Shown here: in pieces, positions 26,636-34,315 of the stretch
Layout: each line of letters starts with the position of its first letter
How positions within the stretch are numbered: the stretch's first letter is position 1
Assembly: GCF_019711685.1 (NCBI RefSeq)
Contig: NZ_JAIGYQ010000004.1
Location: forward strand, 62,001-126,000
Length of the DNA stretch: 64,000 nucleotides
Source of the DNA: Helicobacter turcicus
GTDB lineage: Bacteria > Campylobacterota > Campylobacteria > Campylobacterales > Helicobacteraceae
Reading direction: 5' to 3'
The notes under the pieces: model-generated
What the model was told of the DNA's origin: nothing
Databases searched by the model: none
Seen by the model: the letters and a program-made list of their open reading frames with translations, nothing else
Translations under genes and position numbers: made by a program

Positions 26636-27658
26636 TTGACACAACAACATTCTTTATTTGATTTAAGAGAATTACAGCAAGAAAAATCCACAAAATCAAA
26701 TTCTACTCCTAAAGAGCATTTTTTGCACTCCCTCAAAGGCAAAAATTTAAATTACAAACGTTACGCTAAAAGTCCCTTGCGTTATGGGGGTGGTAAATCC
26801 TTAGCGGTCGGGCTAATAGTAGAACATTTTCCTAATGATATAACAAGGCTTATTTCGCCATTTATGGGTGGGGGTAGCGTAGAAATCGCAAGTGCCTTAG
26901 AGCTTGATTTAGAGGTCAAAGCCTTTGATGTCTTTGATATTTTGGTGAATTTTTGGCAAGTTTTGATTAGGGATTCTAAGGGACTTTATAAAGCATTGCT
27001 TGCACTTGAACCTACTAAAGAGACCTATGCTAATATAAAAGCAGAGTTGAAATCCTTTTGGAATGAAAGGCATAAAAATGCACAAAATATCCCACACAAA
27101 AATTTAGATTCTCTAAGCCTTGCACGAGATTATTATTTTAATTTTAATCTCTCTTATGGACCCGGATTTTTGGGGTGGATGAGCAAGATTTATGAAGATA
27201 AAACCCGCTATTTAAACGCTTTAGAGAAGCTTAAAAATCTGGGGCAAGATTCTAGGTTACAAAATCTAAGTGTAGAGTGTGCAAGTTTTGAAAAAGTGTT
27301 TGAAAAATACCCAAATGATTTTTTTTACTGTGACCCGCCTTATTTTTTAGAGGGAGATTCTCAAATGTTTAAAGGAATCTATCCTATGCGGAATTTTCCT
27401 ATTCATCATAATGGCTTTAATCACGAACTTTTGAGTAAATACCTTAAGAATCACAAGGGTAAATTTATTCTAAGCTACAATGATTGTGCATTTGTGAGAG
27501 AGGCTTATAAGGATTTTAAAATCTTAGAGCCTAAATGGCAATATACAATGGGGCAAGGCGAAACACGTATTGGTAAAAATCGCCTTAATCGCAATAATGG
27601 ACTGGGTGATAAAAATAATGTCAAACAAAGCCACGAGTTGTTGATTATAAAGGAGTGA
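26636..27658 (+). CDS. D12-class N6-adenine DNA methyltransferase (Dam-like)
   Basis: This methylates adenine-N6 in a short target. The order of motifs is that of the alpha (D12/Dam) class: the SAM-binding PLRYGGGKS near residue 47 and ISPFMGGGSVE near 69, then the catalytic FYCDPPYF near 232. It starts at TTG 26636 with AAGG seven bases upstream; no in-frame ATG lies nearby. At 340 residues it is slightly longer than Dam, mostly by a polar N-terminus. It could be half of a restriction-modification pair, but no typical endonuclease follows, so it may be an orphan. The next gene overlaps its ribosome-binding site with this stop. Confidence 0.85.
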   Translation: MTQQHSLFDLRELQQEKSTKSNSTPKEHFLHSLKGKNLNYKRYAKSPLRYGGGKSLAVGLIVEHFPNDITRLISPFMGGGSVEIASALELDLEVKAFDVFDILVNFWQVLIRDSKGLYKALLALEPTKETYANIKAELKSFWNERHKNAQNIPHKNLDSLSLARDYYFNFNLSYGPGFLGWMSKIYEDKTRYLNALEKLKNLGQDSRLQNLSVECASFEKVFEKYPNDFFYCDPPYFLEGDSQMFKGIYPMRNFPIHHNGFNHELLSKYLKNHKGKFILSYNDCAFVREAYKDFKILEPKWQYTMGQGETRIGKNRLNRNNGLGDKNNVKQSHELLIIKE

Positions 27659-27660
27659 GA

Positions 27661-28044
27661 ATGAAAATAGATAAAGTAAAAACCGCCTTTAAAATTGCTG
27701 ATGTGGAATTTGTAGAGGGTAGCACAAGGCTTAATTTTAACTATCTCAAAGATTTAAAAGATGAGAATGGTAACCCTCTACCCCAAAAGATTCTTACTCA
27801 AAATAAGAACATCAAAGGACTTTTTGAGCTTAAAAATGTAGAAAATGCTTATATTTCTTACAAACTGATTGAGCAATGTTGTGTGGAGGATTATTTGAGC
27901 GTGGAGAAGGGTAAATACCCTGAATGGAATGTGCAAGAGCAAGGAATGGACTGGCCAATTGATATTAAAAATGAACATGCAGAAATTCTAAAAAACAGCT
28001 CTACAAGAGAAAAAATCATCAAAAGAAAAGAAATAAAAAGATAA
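27661..28044 (+). CDS. Small hypothetical protein after the adenine methyltransferase
   Basis: I do not recognise this 127-residue soluble protein. AAGGAG, which overlaps the methyltransferase stop, stands five bases before ATG 27661, so the two genes are in one operon. It is rich in charged residues, has no signal peptide or membrane helix, and ends in a strongly basic tail (REKIIKRKEIKR). A DNA-linked role with the methyltransferase is only suggested by position. It could also be a shortened restriction gene. Confidence 0.5.
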   Translation: MKIDKVKTAFKIADVEFVEGSTRLNFNYLKDLKDENGNPLPQKILTQNKNIKGLFELKNVENAYISYKLIEQCCVEDYLSVEKGKYPEWNVQEQGMDWPIDIKNEHAEILKNSSTREKIIKRKEIKR

Positions 28045-28115
28045 TGAGTGAGATACTAGACTACCGCAGATTTATGCAAATACCCAAAATTCAAAACTTA
28101 ATATGGTGGGAGTAG
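28044..28115 (+). CDS. Coupled 23-codon mini-ORF
   Basis: ATG 28044 overlaps the preceding stop (TAATG) and encodes MSEILDYRRFMQIPKI and a short WWE-ending tail before TAG. The next gene begins four bases later. It may be a translated leader or the stump of a lost gene. Translation is unproven. Confidence 0.25.
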   Translation: MSEILDYRRFMQIPKIQNLIWWE

Positions 28116-28118
28116 AGA

Positions 28119-28688
28119 ATGGAGTTATTTTTATTTATTTTTTACTTGATATATATCGCAATGGCACTAACGCCACTTGTAGTAATATTCATATTGCAAA
28201 ATAGAGATATACAAATATTTATTTATAAAAATATTGTTTTTAATAATCTCATTGTGACTTTGTGTATAATCGTTCTTGCTTTATTGTTATCTCATCTTTA
28301 TATCTATTGTGTGAAAAAATATTATCAAAATACCCAAAGTGAGCTAATGGAATGCAGTGAGATTGAAATTGCAGAACCTAAATATATTCCTATTTACATT
28401 GCCTATTTTGTAATTGCTGTGAGTATTAATAATTTAGTAATTTTTAGTGTTGTACTTATTTTAATTTATCTTTTAATTTTAAAGGGTAAGTTTTCATATT
28501 TTAACCCTTATCTTTTATTTTCTGGCTATCACTTTTATGAAGTATCTGTGGATATTAATAGGGAAAAATATGCCAAATATAAATTGTTTTTAATATCTAA
28601 ACAAAAAATAAAGGAAATGAAGTCACATAATAATCTTATAAGATTGAATGATTTTACTTTTCTAGATAAAGGAGATAGAAATGGCTAA
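28119..28688 (+). CDS. Four-helix membrane protein, KwaA-like (possible Kiwa defence component)
   Basis: This 189-residue protein has four predicted membrane helices: residues about 3-26, 42-65 and two between 92 and 125. A soluble tail follows, beginning FNPYLLFSGYHFYEV and containing LFLISKQKIKEM. Small four-helix proteins with an N-P-L-x-G-Y-x-(F/I)-Y-x-V segment after the last helix occur as KwaA, the membrane sensor of the Kiwa anti-phage system. Eight bases of overlap join it to the next, soluble gene, the same order as kwaA-kwaB. The location in a restriction-modification island supports a defence role. The match is from memory of the family pattern, not an alignment. Confidence 0.45.
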   Translation: MELFLFIFYLIYIAMALTPLVVIFILQNRDIQIFIYKNIVFNNLIVTLCIIVLALLLSHLYIYCVKKYYQNTQSELMECSEIEIAEPKYIPIYIAYFVIAVSINNLVIFSVVLILIYLLILKGKFSYFNPYLLFSGYHFYEVSVDINREKYAKYKLFLISKQKIKEMKSHNNLIRLNDFTFLDKGDRNG

Positions 28689-29538
28689 AGTGAATGTTTA
28701 TGGAAAAGCAGGAAATAATTTTTACAAGGTTACAGAACATTCTCTTGATGGTGTTTGGGACTATAAACTTGAGGGGTATGATGAAATTGATTTTGTAGAA
28801 CAAGGAGGGGGAAATTATGTGCTAGGTGAAAATGAAATATTTTTCATAAAAACTAAAGATGAATATATAGGAGAGTATCTTGATAGAATGAAACACACAG
28901 ATAATTGTAATTCCATAACTAAGAATGCTTTAAAAAAGGTAGAAACTTTATATGTTTTTGAAAAAATAAAAGATAAATTTCATCTCTACATTCAACGAAT
29001 AATGCCTTCAGCTAGAGTCGAGAAAACTTATTTATCATTTAACCCAGATATTAAATTTGCTCATATTGAGACGAATAAAATCAATATACCTATTTGTAAT
29101 CACACGCATCTTTATTGGAATCAAGAAGAGCAGAAAATATATTTTGCAAAATTTAGCGATTTAGAGCTGGTATTCCCTAGTTTTTCTAAATATTACAGAG
29201 AAGCAACAGAAAAAGATATACAGCTTTTTAAAAATAATGAAAAATATCCATTTTTAAAAGTTCAAATTTCAGATATTGAATCTTTATCAAAAAGAAAACT
29301 TAAAACAATTGCAATGATTGTTGATGAATTAGAAAAAGTAAAAAATAAATTTGAAGAATATAAAAACTATGCCCTTAAATATAAGCAGGATTTTATTAAA
29401 GGTGATAAATTTGAGATTAATAATGCTAAAGATATAGACCATTTAGCTGATATAGTTTTTAGAAAAATTTATACTACCGAAGCGGGCGATGAAGAAATAA
29501 GGGTTGCTAACTCATATAAAACAATCCCAAACAAGTGA
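28681..29538 (+). CDS. Soluble partner, KwaB/DUF4868-like
   Basis: This 285-residue soluble protein overlaps the preceding membrane gene by eight bases. From about residue 90 it shows a pattern that I associate with DUF4868, the domain of KwaB: FHLYIQRIMPSARVEK, then QKIYFAKFSDLELVFPSFSK, YYREATEKDI and a KRKLKTIAMIVDELEKV helix. The C-terminal ~80 residues are helical and highly charged. No catalytic motif can be named. In Kiwa, KwaB is the cytoplasmic effector that acts with membrane KwaA. If the pair is not Kiwa it is still a membrane-plus-soluble module typical of defence islands. A+T content is higher than in the flanking core genes. Confidence 0.4.
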   Translation: MAKVNVYGKAGNNFYKVTEHSLDGVWDYKLEGYDEIDFVEQGGGNYVLGENEIFFIKTKDEYIGEYLDRMKHTDNCNSITKNALKKVETLYVFEKIKDKFHLYIQRIMPSARVEKTYLSFNPDIKFAHIETNKINIPICNHTHLYWNQEEQKIYFAKFSDLELVFPSFSKYYREATEKDIQLFKNNEKYPFLKVQISDIESLSKRKLKTIAMIVDELEKVKNKFEEYKNYALKYKQDFIKGDKFEINNAKDIDHLADIVFRKIYTTEAGDEEIRVANSYKTIPNK

Positions 29539-29544
29539 AATCCT

Positions 29545-29710
29545 ATGCCAAATCTCCTCCTCTACACCACACAAGATAAAAGGTCAAGGTTGAACTTTAT
29601 GAGCTTGGCAAGAGTGTGTATCTCAATCAAGATTCTATGGCAAAACTTTTTCTAAAGAAACTTCATTTTGAATCCTTAAAACAAAATGTAAGCTTGCATA
29701 GAAATATTTA
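29545..29710 (+). pseudogene. Remnant of a RhuM-like gene
   Basis: ATG 29545 begins MPNLLLYTTQDKRSR and then shifts frame. The second frame reads KVELYELGKSVYLNQDSMAK and later KQNVSLHRNI. Joined, these match the start of RhuM-family proteins (YTTEDG, then WLTQEQMAELF and KQNISLHIKNI). It is frameshifted and lacks everything downstream, which is replaced by recognition-domain sequence. Confidence 0.55.
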
Positions 29711-30390
29711 AAATCGGGGATTTGTTTGAAATCTCAACAACAAAAAAGAAATTTAATGCTAATGAAATAAAATTTGGTGGTTCTTATCCTTATGTTGCAA
29801 GAGGGGATAAAAATAATGGAATTCGTGGTTATATTGATGAGGATATGCAATTTTTAAATTCAGCACATACGATAAGCTTTGGACAAGATACCGCAACAAT
29901 GTTTTATCAAAATAAGCCATATTTTACAGGGGATAAAATCAAAGTTATGTCTTTAAAAAATGGAAATCTTAACAGAGTAAATGCGAGTTTTTTAATTGCT
30001 GTGATGAGAAAATCATTTTTAGGCTTTAGCTAGGGAAGCAGTTCTTTTAATGTTGATGTTTTAAAAAATGTAACAATCCCCCTCCCTGTGTATGATTGTC
30101 AAACTAAAAATACAGATTCCACCTTTTTAAATCCTTGTCAAACTGAGTCGAGTCTTTGCCATTCTAAGTTAAATTCTTATCATTCTGAGCAAAGCGAAGA
30201 ATCTCTTAAAAATTCTAATAGAGATATTTTGCTACCGCTCAATAGGACAAGCGATAAGGACAAAGACTATAAAATCGCCTTTGATTTTATGGAAAACTTT
30301 ATCAAAGCCTTAGAAAAAGAAAGCATAAAAGATGTGGTGTTGTGGGGTGAGAAAAAACTAAAGGCATATAGGGCTTATGTGAAAAGTTAA
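29706..30390 (+). pseudogene. Silent fourth target-recognition-domain cassette
   Basis: It opens at FKIGDLFE, the boundary motif of the specificity gene, carries a recognition domain different from the three at 23439-25859 (EISTTKKKFNANEIKFGG, then ARGDKNNGIRGY), and ends in the same helical tail and stop. There is no start, and an in-frame TAG (30031-30033) interrupts it. About 24 bases at its 5' end match the start of domain 3 (25143-25166) and 436 bases at its 3' end match the end of domain 3. It can therefore serve as a donor for domain exchange. It most resembles domain 1 (both have NNGIRGY, YFTG and a FxQDT motif). Confidence 0.8.
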
Positions 30391-30516
30391 GTTTCAAGGC
30401 TTGTAAAATTTGTGGATTTTATGCTTAAAAGCGTTGAGTTTTATAAAAACCCTTGCAACTCTCCCCAAGTAAAACGCGCTAACATATATGCAATCCCAAA
30501 CATTACAAGGGCGGTA
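30081..30516 (+). repeat. 436-bp direct repeat, right copy
   Basis: This is the partner of 25550-25985. The right copy runs into the intact lysE, so this side is the original junction of the specificity gene with lysE and the left copy arose by duplication. Confidence 0.9.
30180..30230 (+). repeat. REP-like element in the silent cassette, copy 3
   Basis: This is the same TCATTCTGAG, then GAAGAATCTC element as at 24071 and 25649, translated HSEQSEESLKNSNRDI. Confidence 0.5.
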
Positions 30517-31079
30517 ATGCTATTTAGGATTACCCAAGATTTTGGATTTTTAAAAAGCACACTTGCTTTATGTGCAGCAAATCCAAGGCAGAAAAACCAA
30601 AGGCAAGATGCGCTAATGATTCCGCCGCTTAAAAAGAATTTTTCATTTGTGCTAAATGGCAGAGCAATTGCGCCTAAGATTAGAATCGTATCTAAATACA
30701 CATGCGGATTTATGAGCGTGATTGCAAGTGTTTGGATAATGGTTTTTGTAAGGCTTGTTTTATGTCCTTGTGTATTAAATTCTAAACGTTCTTTTGCCCT
30801 AAGGGCAGAGCATAAAGAGAGGATTCCATAGCTTAGCACAAAAAGCGTCCCAGCAATACCAAGTAAAATGGTAAAAATTTTGTTTTTAGCAAGAAATTCT
30901 CCGATTCCAAAAATTCCAATATTTACAAGAACGATATCACAAGCAATACAACTTGCACATACAAAAAAGATATGATTTTTTAAGATTCCTTGTTTGATTA
31001 CAAACATATTTTGCGCACCGATACTTGCAAATAGTGAGAGTGCAATAAGTAGCCCTTGTAGATAAATCTCCACTAGCAT
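30441..31079 (-). CDS. LysE/ArgO-family amino-acid exporter
   Basis: This inner-membrane exporter of about 212 residues belongs to the LysE superfamily and exports basic amino acids in characterised members. Six hydrophobic segments are visible. The N-terminal LLIALSLFASIGAQNMFVIKQG is the family signature (G-Q-N, then V-x-x-G), and the central LAITLINPHVYLDTI is the second. The stop codon lies inside the 436-bp repeat. It abuts the TauE-like gene (31080), suggesting one transcript. The exact substrate is inferred from family only. Confidence 0.85.
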   Translation of the reverse strand: MLVEIYLQGLLIALSLFASIGAQNMFVIKQGILKNHIFFVCASCIACDIVLVNIGIFGIGEFLAKNKIFTILLGIAGTLFVLSYGILSLCSALRAKERLEFNTQGHKTSLTKTIIQTLAITLINPHVYLDTILILGAIALPFSTNEKFFLSGGIISASCLWFFCLGFAAHKASVLFKNPKSWVILNSITALVMFGIAYMLARFTWGELQGFL

Positions 31080-31847
31080 TTAGAACTGCTCATAGAGAAG
31101 TTTAGCTGCCATTAGAAAAGAGACTGCAACAACAAGGGGCTTGACAATACGGATTCCATAGAGGATTGCCGCCCTAGAACCGAGATTTGCACCGATAAAC
31201 TGCCCAAGTGCCATAAGTAGCCCAACACCCCAAAGCATGTGTCCGCCTATGGCAAAAAAGATTAAGGAAGCAAGATTTGTTGAGAAGTTATAAAGTTTTG
31301 CTTGTCCTAAGCTTTGCATAACTCCAAAACCCCCGATGATAATTAACCCAAGCATAAAAAATGAGCCCGTCCCAGGACCAAAAAAACCATCATAAAAGCC
31401 AACAAGTGCTATTGCAAGACTTAGATATGCGCGGTTTAGCTTTTTTGTTTTTTCCATCTCTTTAATATTAGGTGAAAATAAAAAATACAATCCAAAAATT
31501 AGCACTAAAAAAGGTAGAATCTTAGAGAGAAATTCCACTTGTATAAACTGCACACTAATTGTTCCTACTGCGGCAAAAATAAAGGAGATAATTGCAAAGG
31601 GAATGCTAGATTTTAAGTTGATATAGCCTTTTTTGTAAAATTGTAAAGTTGCAGAAAAACTTCCAAAAGAGCTTTGGAGCTTGTTTGTCGCTAAGGCTTG
31701 TAAGGGAGAGATTCCAGCAAGCAAGAGCGCAGGGATTGTTATCATTCCTCCACCTCCAGCAATTGAGTCTATGAAGCCTGCTACAAATGCTGCAAAGAAG
31801 AGAAATAAAAGCATATATATATCTAAATTAGCGATAAATTCTTGCAT
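31080..31847 (-). CDS. TauE/SafE-family membrane permease
   Basis: This polytopic inner-membrane protein of the TauE/SafE (DUF81) family is a putative sulphite or organosulphur anion exporter. The N-terminal AAFVAGFIDSIAGGGGMITIPALLL is the family signature, and FYDGFFGPGTGSFFML is its second-half repeat. I start it at ATG 31847 with AGGA six bases upstream; an in-frame start 12 codons earlier lacks support. Eight membrane segments are likely. Substrate is unknown. Confidence 0.85.
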   Translation of the reverse strand: MQEFIANLDIYMLLFLFFAAFVAGFIDSIAGGGGMITIPALLLAGISPLQALATNKLQSSFGSFSATLQFYKKGYINLKSSIPFAIISFIFAAVGTISVQFIQVEFLSKILPFLVLIFGLYFLFSPNIKEMEKTKKLNRAYLSLAIALVGFYDGFFGPGTGSFFMLGLIIIGGFGVMQSLGQAKLYNFSTNLASLIFFAIGGHMLWGVGLLMALGQFIGANLGSRAAILYGIRIVKPLVVAVSFLMAAKLLYEQF

Positions 31848-31886
31848 TAGGATTCCTAAAATAAAAGTGCTATTATAATGCAATTT

Positions 31887-32261
31887 CTAAAAAATATCGC
31901 ACATAGATTCTCCATTATGCAAACGCGCAGTTTTGGAATATTGGCACTCTAGTGTGGAATTTTTAAGTTTAAAATACGCCTTAGCACCATAGTAGTTAAT
32001 CATAAAGCCATCTTTTTGTTTGCTAAAATGGCAGTCCTTAGAAGTGAAGTCTAAATGGTCATATAAGGAATCCCAATTGATTTTTTGCTTTGCGTTTAGT
32101 TGTGCTTTTAAATCTAAGCGGAGGTTTAGGGTTTGGAGTTGGAGTTTCTTTACACATGCACTTTTGGTGTAATTGCTAAATTGTGGAATCCCAAAGCTTA
32201 AAAGGATTCCAATTAGCAAGAGTGTTAGGATAACTTCTAAAAGCGTGAAAGCCTGATGCAT
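31887..32261 (-). CDS. Type II secretion/type IV pilus-like pseudopilin
   Basis: This 124-residue protein has the prepilin leader and helix AFTLLEVILTLLLIGILLSFG, with cleavage expected before the Phe and Glu at mature position 5. The C-terminal part has four cysteines and no recognisable fold. Its start overlaps the stop of the upstream pseudopilin gene by one base (TAATG). In campylobacters such proteins serve the DNA-uptake transformation apparatus; whether that holds here is inference. Confidence 0.8.
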   Translation of the reverse strand: MHQAFTLLEVILTLLLIGILLSFGIPQFSNYTKSACVKKLQLQTLNLRLDLKAQLNAKQKINWDSLYDHLDFTSKDCHFSKQKDGFMINYYGAKAYFKLKNSTLECQYSKTARLHNGESMCDIF

Positions 32262-32731
32262 TAAAATACAATAGAGTTGCTAAGAAGTGGAATCTTAAGC
32301 GTAGAATTTAAGCCAATGCTCTCCACAAGTTTCGCGCAAGTATCGCCATTTGCATTTGGACTTGTTTGTGTGGAGAATTCTAGAAATTGCGCAGCATTTG
32401 GCGCACTAGCTAGCGCATTATTTGTATCAAGCAATCTTACGCTAATGCAGGGGTTTTGGTTAGAATCTTGTAGTTTGCTAGTGATGGCGTAGGCATTTAG
32501 ATTCCAATTTGCACTACTTAACGTGATAGCAGTTAAGAAAGTCCCTTGCCCTTGTGCTAGAAAATATGCGGGAAAGGCAGTTTTTAACGTGTTTATATCA
32601 CTTTTGAGTGCGACGAATTTCGCGTCATCACGGCTTGCAGAGATTTTTGGAATCGCAACAGCAGCTAAAATGCCTAAAATTACTAAAATAAACACAAGCT
32701 CAAGCATTGTAAAAGCCTTTTTGGTTTGCAT
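32261..32731 (-). CDS. Pseudopilin (prepilin-type cleavage/methylation domain)
   Basis: The leader MQTKKAFTMLELVFILVILG is a textbook class III prepilin signal, with cleavage between Ala and Phe and Glu5 in the mature chain. The remainder (156 residues in all) has two cysteines near NPCIS and GDTCAK that may pair. It is co-transcribed with the next, overlapping pseudopilin gene. No assembly ATPase or secretin lies nearby. Confidence 0.85.
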   Translation of the reverse strand: MQTKKAFTMLELVFILVILGILAAVAIPKISASRDDAKFVALKSDINTLKTAFPAYFLAQGQGTFLTAITLSSANWNLNAYAITSKLQDSNQNPCISVRLLDTNNALASAPNAAQFLEFSTQTSPNANGDTCAKLVESIGLNSTLKIPLLSNSIVF

Positions 32732-32851
32732 TTTACTCCTTTATTTACGATTTCACTTTTAATTTTGAATGTAAAGATTCTAACAACTTTGACTCAAATG
32801 TGTAAAGGTCTAGTGGAATCTTTTGGAACTTTTGTAGAGATGCTTAAGGGT

Positions 32852-33511
32852 TTATAGCATTTTACTTGTGGCATAAAGTGCTGCGGTTTCGCTACGCAAA
32901 ATGTTGCAATTTGGAGCACTAAAGCTTTGTTGTGTGTTTAGCAGTTCGCGCTCTTTTTGACTAAAACCACCTTCTGCGCCGATTAAAAAAGGAATCTCTA
33001 AATGCGTTTCTAAGGGTTTTGCGCCAAAATCCATCACTGCAATTTTTGGGTATTTTTGTAACACTTCTGTAAGATTATTTAGTAATTCCATTTTTAAACG
33101 CGTGAGGCGTCCGCACTGCTCACAAGAGTTTTCTAAAATACGATTTAAACGTTTGTTATCCAGTTTGAAATGTTTTTGTGAAAAATCCGCATAAAAAAAT
33201 GTAATGCGCTCTAAATTGAGCTCATTTAAAAAAGGGAGTGTTTTTTCAATGTTTTTAGGGTCAATCATCGCCCAAATCAAATGTCCTTTTGGTGCTTTGG
33301 ATTCCACATTGTACGTAGTTTTTAGTTGCAAAGTTGCAGATTTTTTACTAAGTTTGATAATTGCATAAACATAGGCGTTTGTATCTTCTAAATTACACAG
33401 CATTAAGGAATCTAATTTGCGTGTTCTGCGGGAGCGAAAAAGGTGATTATAAGTCTCTCCATCTAGTGTAATTGTAGATTCTCCAGCACATTTGTGATAA
33501 GTAAATTGCAT
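32852..33511 (-). CDS. rsmE: 16S rRNA (uracil-1498-N3)-methyltransferase RsmE
   Basis: RsmE methylates U1498 of 16S rRNA in the 30S subunit. The C-terminal SPOUT knot is visible as FLIGAEGGFSQKERELL and NILRSETAALYA, the family's SAM-binding loops. The N-terminal PUA-like part contains HLFRSRRTRKLDSLMLC. The start is ATG 33511 (MQFTYHKC); an earlier in-frame TTG at 33544 would overlap the upstream gene. About 219 residues is normal. Confidence 0.9.
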   Translation of the reverse strand: MQFTYHKCAGESTITLDGETYNHLFRSRRTRKLDSLMLCNLEDTNAYVYAIIKLSKKSATLQLKTTYNVESKAPKGHLIWAMIDPKNIEKTLPFLNELNLERITFFYADFSQKHFKLDNKRLNRILENSCEQCGRLTRLKMELLNNLTEVLQKYPKIAVMDFGAKPLETHLEIPFLIGAEGGFSQKERELLNTQQSFSAPNCNILRSETAALYATSKML

Positions 33512-33512
33512 T

Positions 33513-33923
33513 TTAGCGCACCATAAAGAGTAAAAGTAACACAAAGGTGCAAAAATCTAAGCTATATTTGATTTTTGCAAAGAGGAAAAATTTCTCACGT
33601 TTTGTAAAATCTGCTTCCATACGGATTTGTTTTTGAAATTTATGACGTTTAATTTCAGCAACTAAAACTACAATCCAAAGTGTAAGCATTAGGATAATTT
33701 TAAACGTAAAAACAAAGCCTAGCATTGCCCAAATCACGAATCCGCTAAATGCAGAAGCACTAAGGAGCGTGTAATACGCAGGTGCGCAGACTGCTAATGT
33801 GCGAAGTTTTTTTGTGTGTGAAAGGTTTGCAAAAAGTGCGTAAAGATTCCAAAGTGGTGGTAAAAGTAAAGGAATAGAAAGTGATAAATGGACAAAGATA
33901 AGTTCAGAGCCGATAAATTCCAT
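33513..33923 (-). CDS. Small integral membrane protein, unknown function
   Basis: This 136-residue protein has four likely membrane helices (residues about 5-33, 48-75, 72-90 and 117-135). It is followed directly by rsmE, so the two form an operon. I recognise no family motif. A CopD- or HemJ-like relation is conceivable from the helix pattern, but the conserved histidines of those families are not evident. Confidence 0.55.
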   Translation of the reverse strand: MEFIGSELIFVHLSLSIPLLLPPLWNLYALFANLSHTKKLRTLAVCAPAYYTLLSASAFSGFVIWAMLGFVFTFKIILMLTLWIVVLVAEIKRHKFQKQIRMEADFTKREKFFLFAKIKYSLDFCTFVLLLLFMVR

Positions 33924-33996
33924 AAAATATTGCTTTAAGTTTTTTAGAATTGTAACAACAAAAGCTTACTTTGTAAAGGTTGTATTAGTGGAGTTT

Positions 33997-34073
<77 letters not shown>

Positions 34074-34121
34074 ATAACTAATTAAAAAACGAAACCGCTA
34101 AATTTTTTGTAGTTTAAGAAG

Positions 34122-34196
34122 TGGCTGGGGTACAAGGATTCGAACCTCGGAATGCCTGGACCAAAACCAGGTGCCTTACCGCTTGGCGATACCCCA
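34122..34196 (-). tRNA. tRNA-Gln (TTG)
   Basis: The minus strand gives a 75-nt tRNA with acceptor stem TGGGGTA/TACCCCA, anticodon stem CCTGG/CCAGG, loop TTTTGGT (anticodon TTG), T arm GAGGTTCGAATCC and encoded CCA. It lies about 50 bases upstream of tRNA-fMet and is probably co-transcribed with it. Confidence 0.95.
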
Positions 34197-34315
34197 ATGT
34201 TTTTAAAGGTGGGATTATAATCTTATTTTTCTTATTTGTCAATAGCTATTAAGATTTGGTTTAGTAGGCGTTGTGTTATAATGCTAGATTTGTAAGAAAA
34301 TTTTTAAGGTTTTAT

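Noticed and set aside
24040-30230. Possible CRISPR array from the repeated linker sequences
   Set aside because: The repeats are few, far apart, in coding frame and not separated by uniform spacers; no cas gene is present.
21361-30440. Prophage or integrative element
   Set aside because: No integrase, transposase, terminase, structural gene or tRNA-end duplication is present; the borders are explained by duplication of ilvD and lysE ends.
30412-30831. Plus-strand frame of 139 codons opposite lysE
   Set aside because: It is antisense to lysE, begins inside the direct repeat and resembles nothing; lysE motifs prove the other strand.
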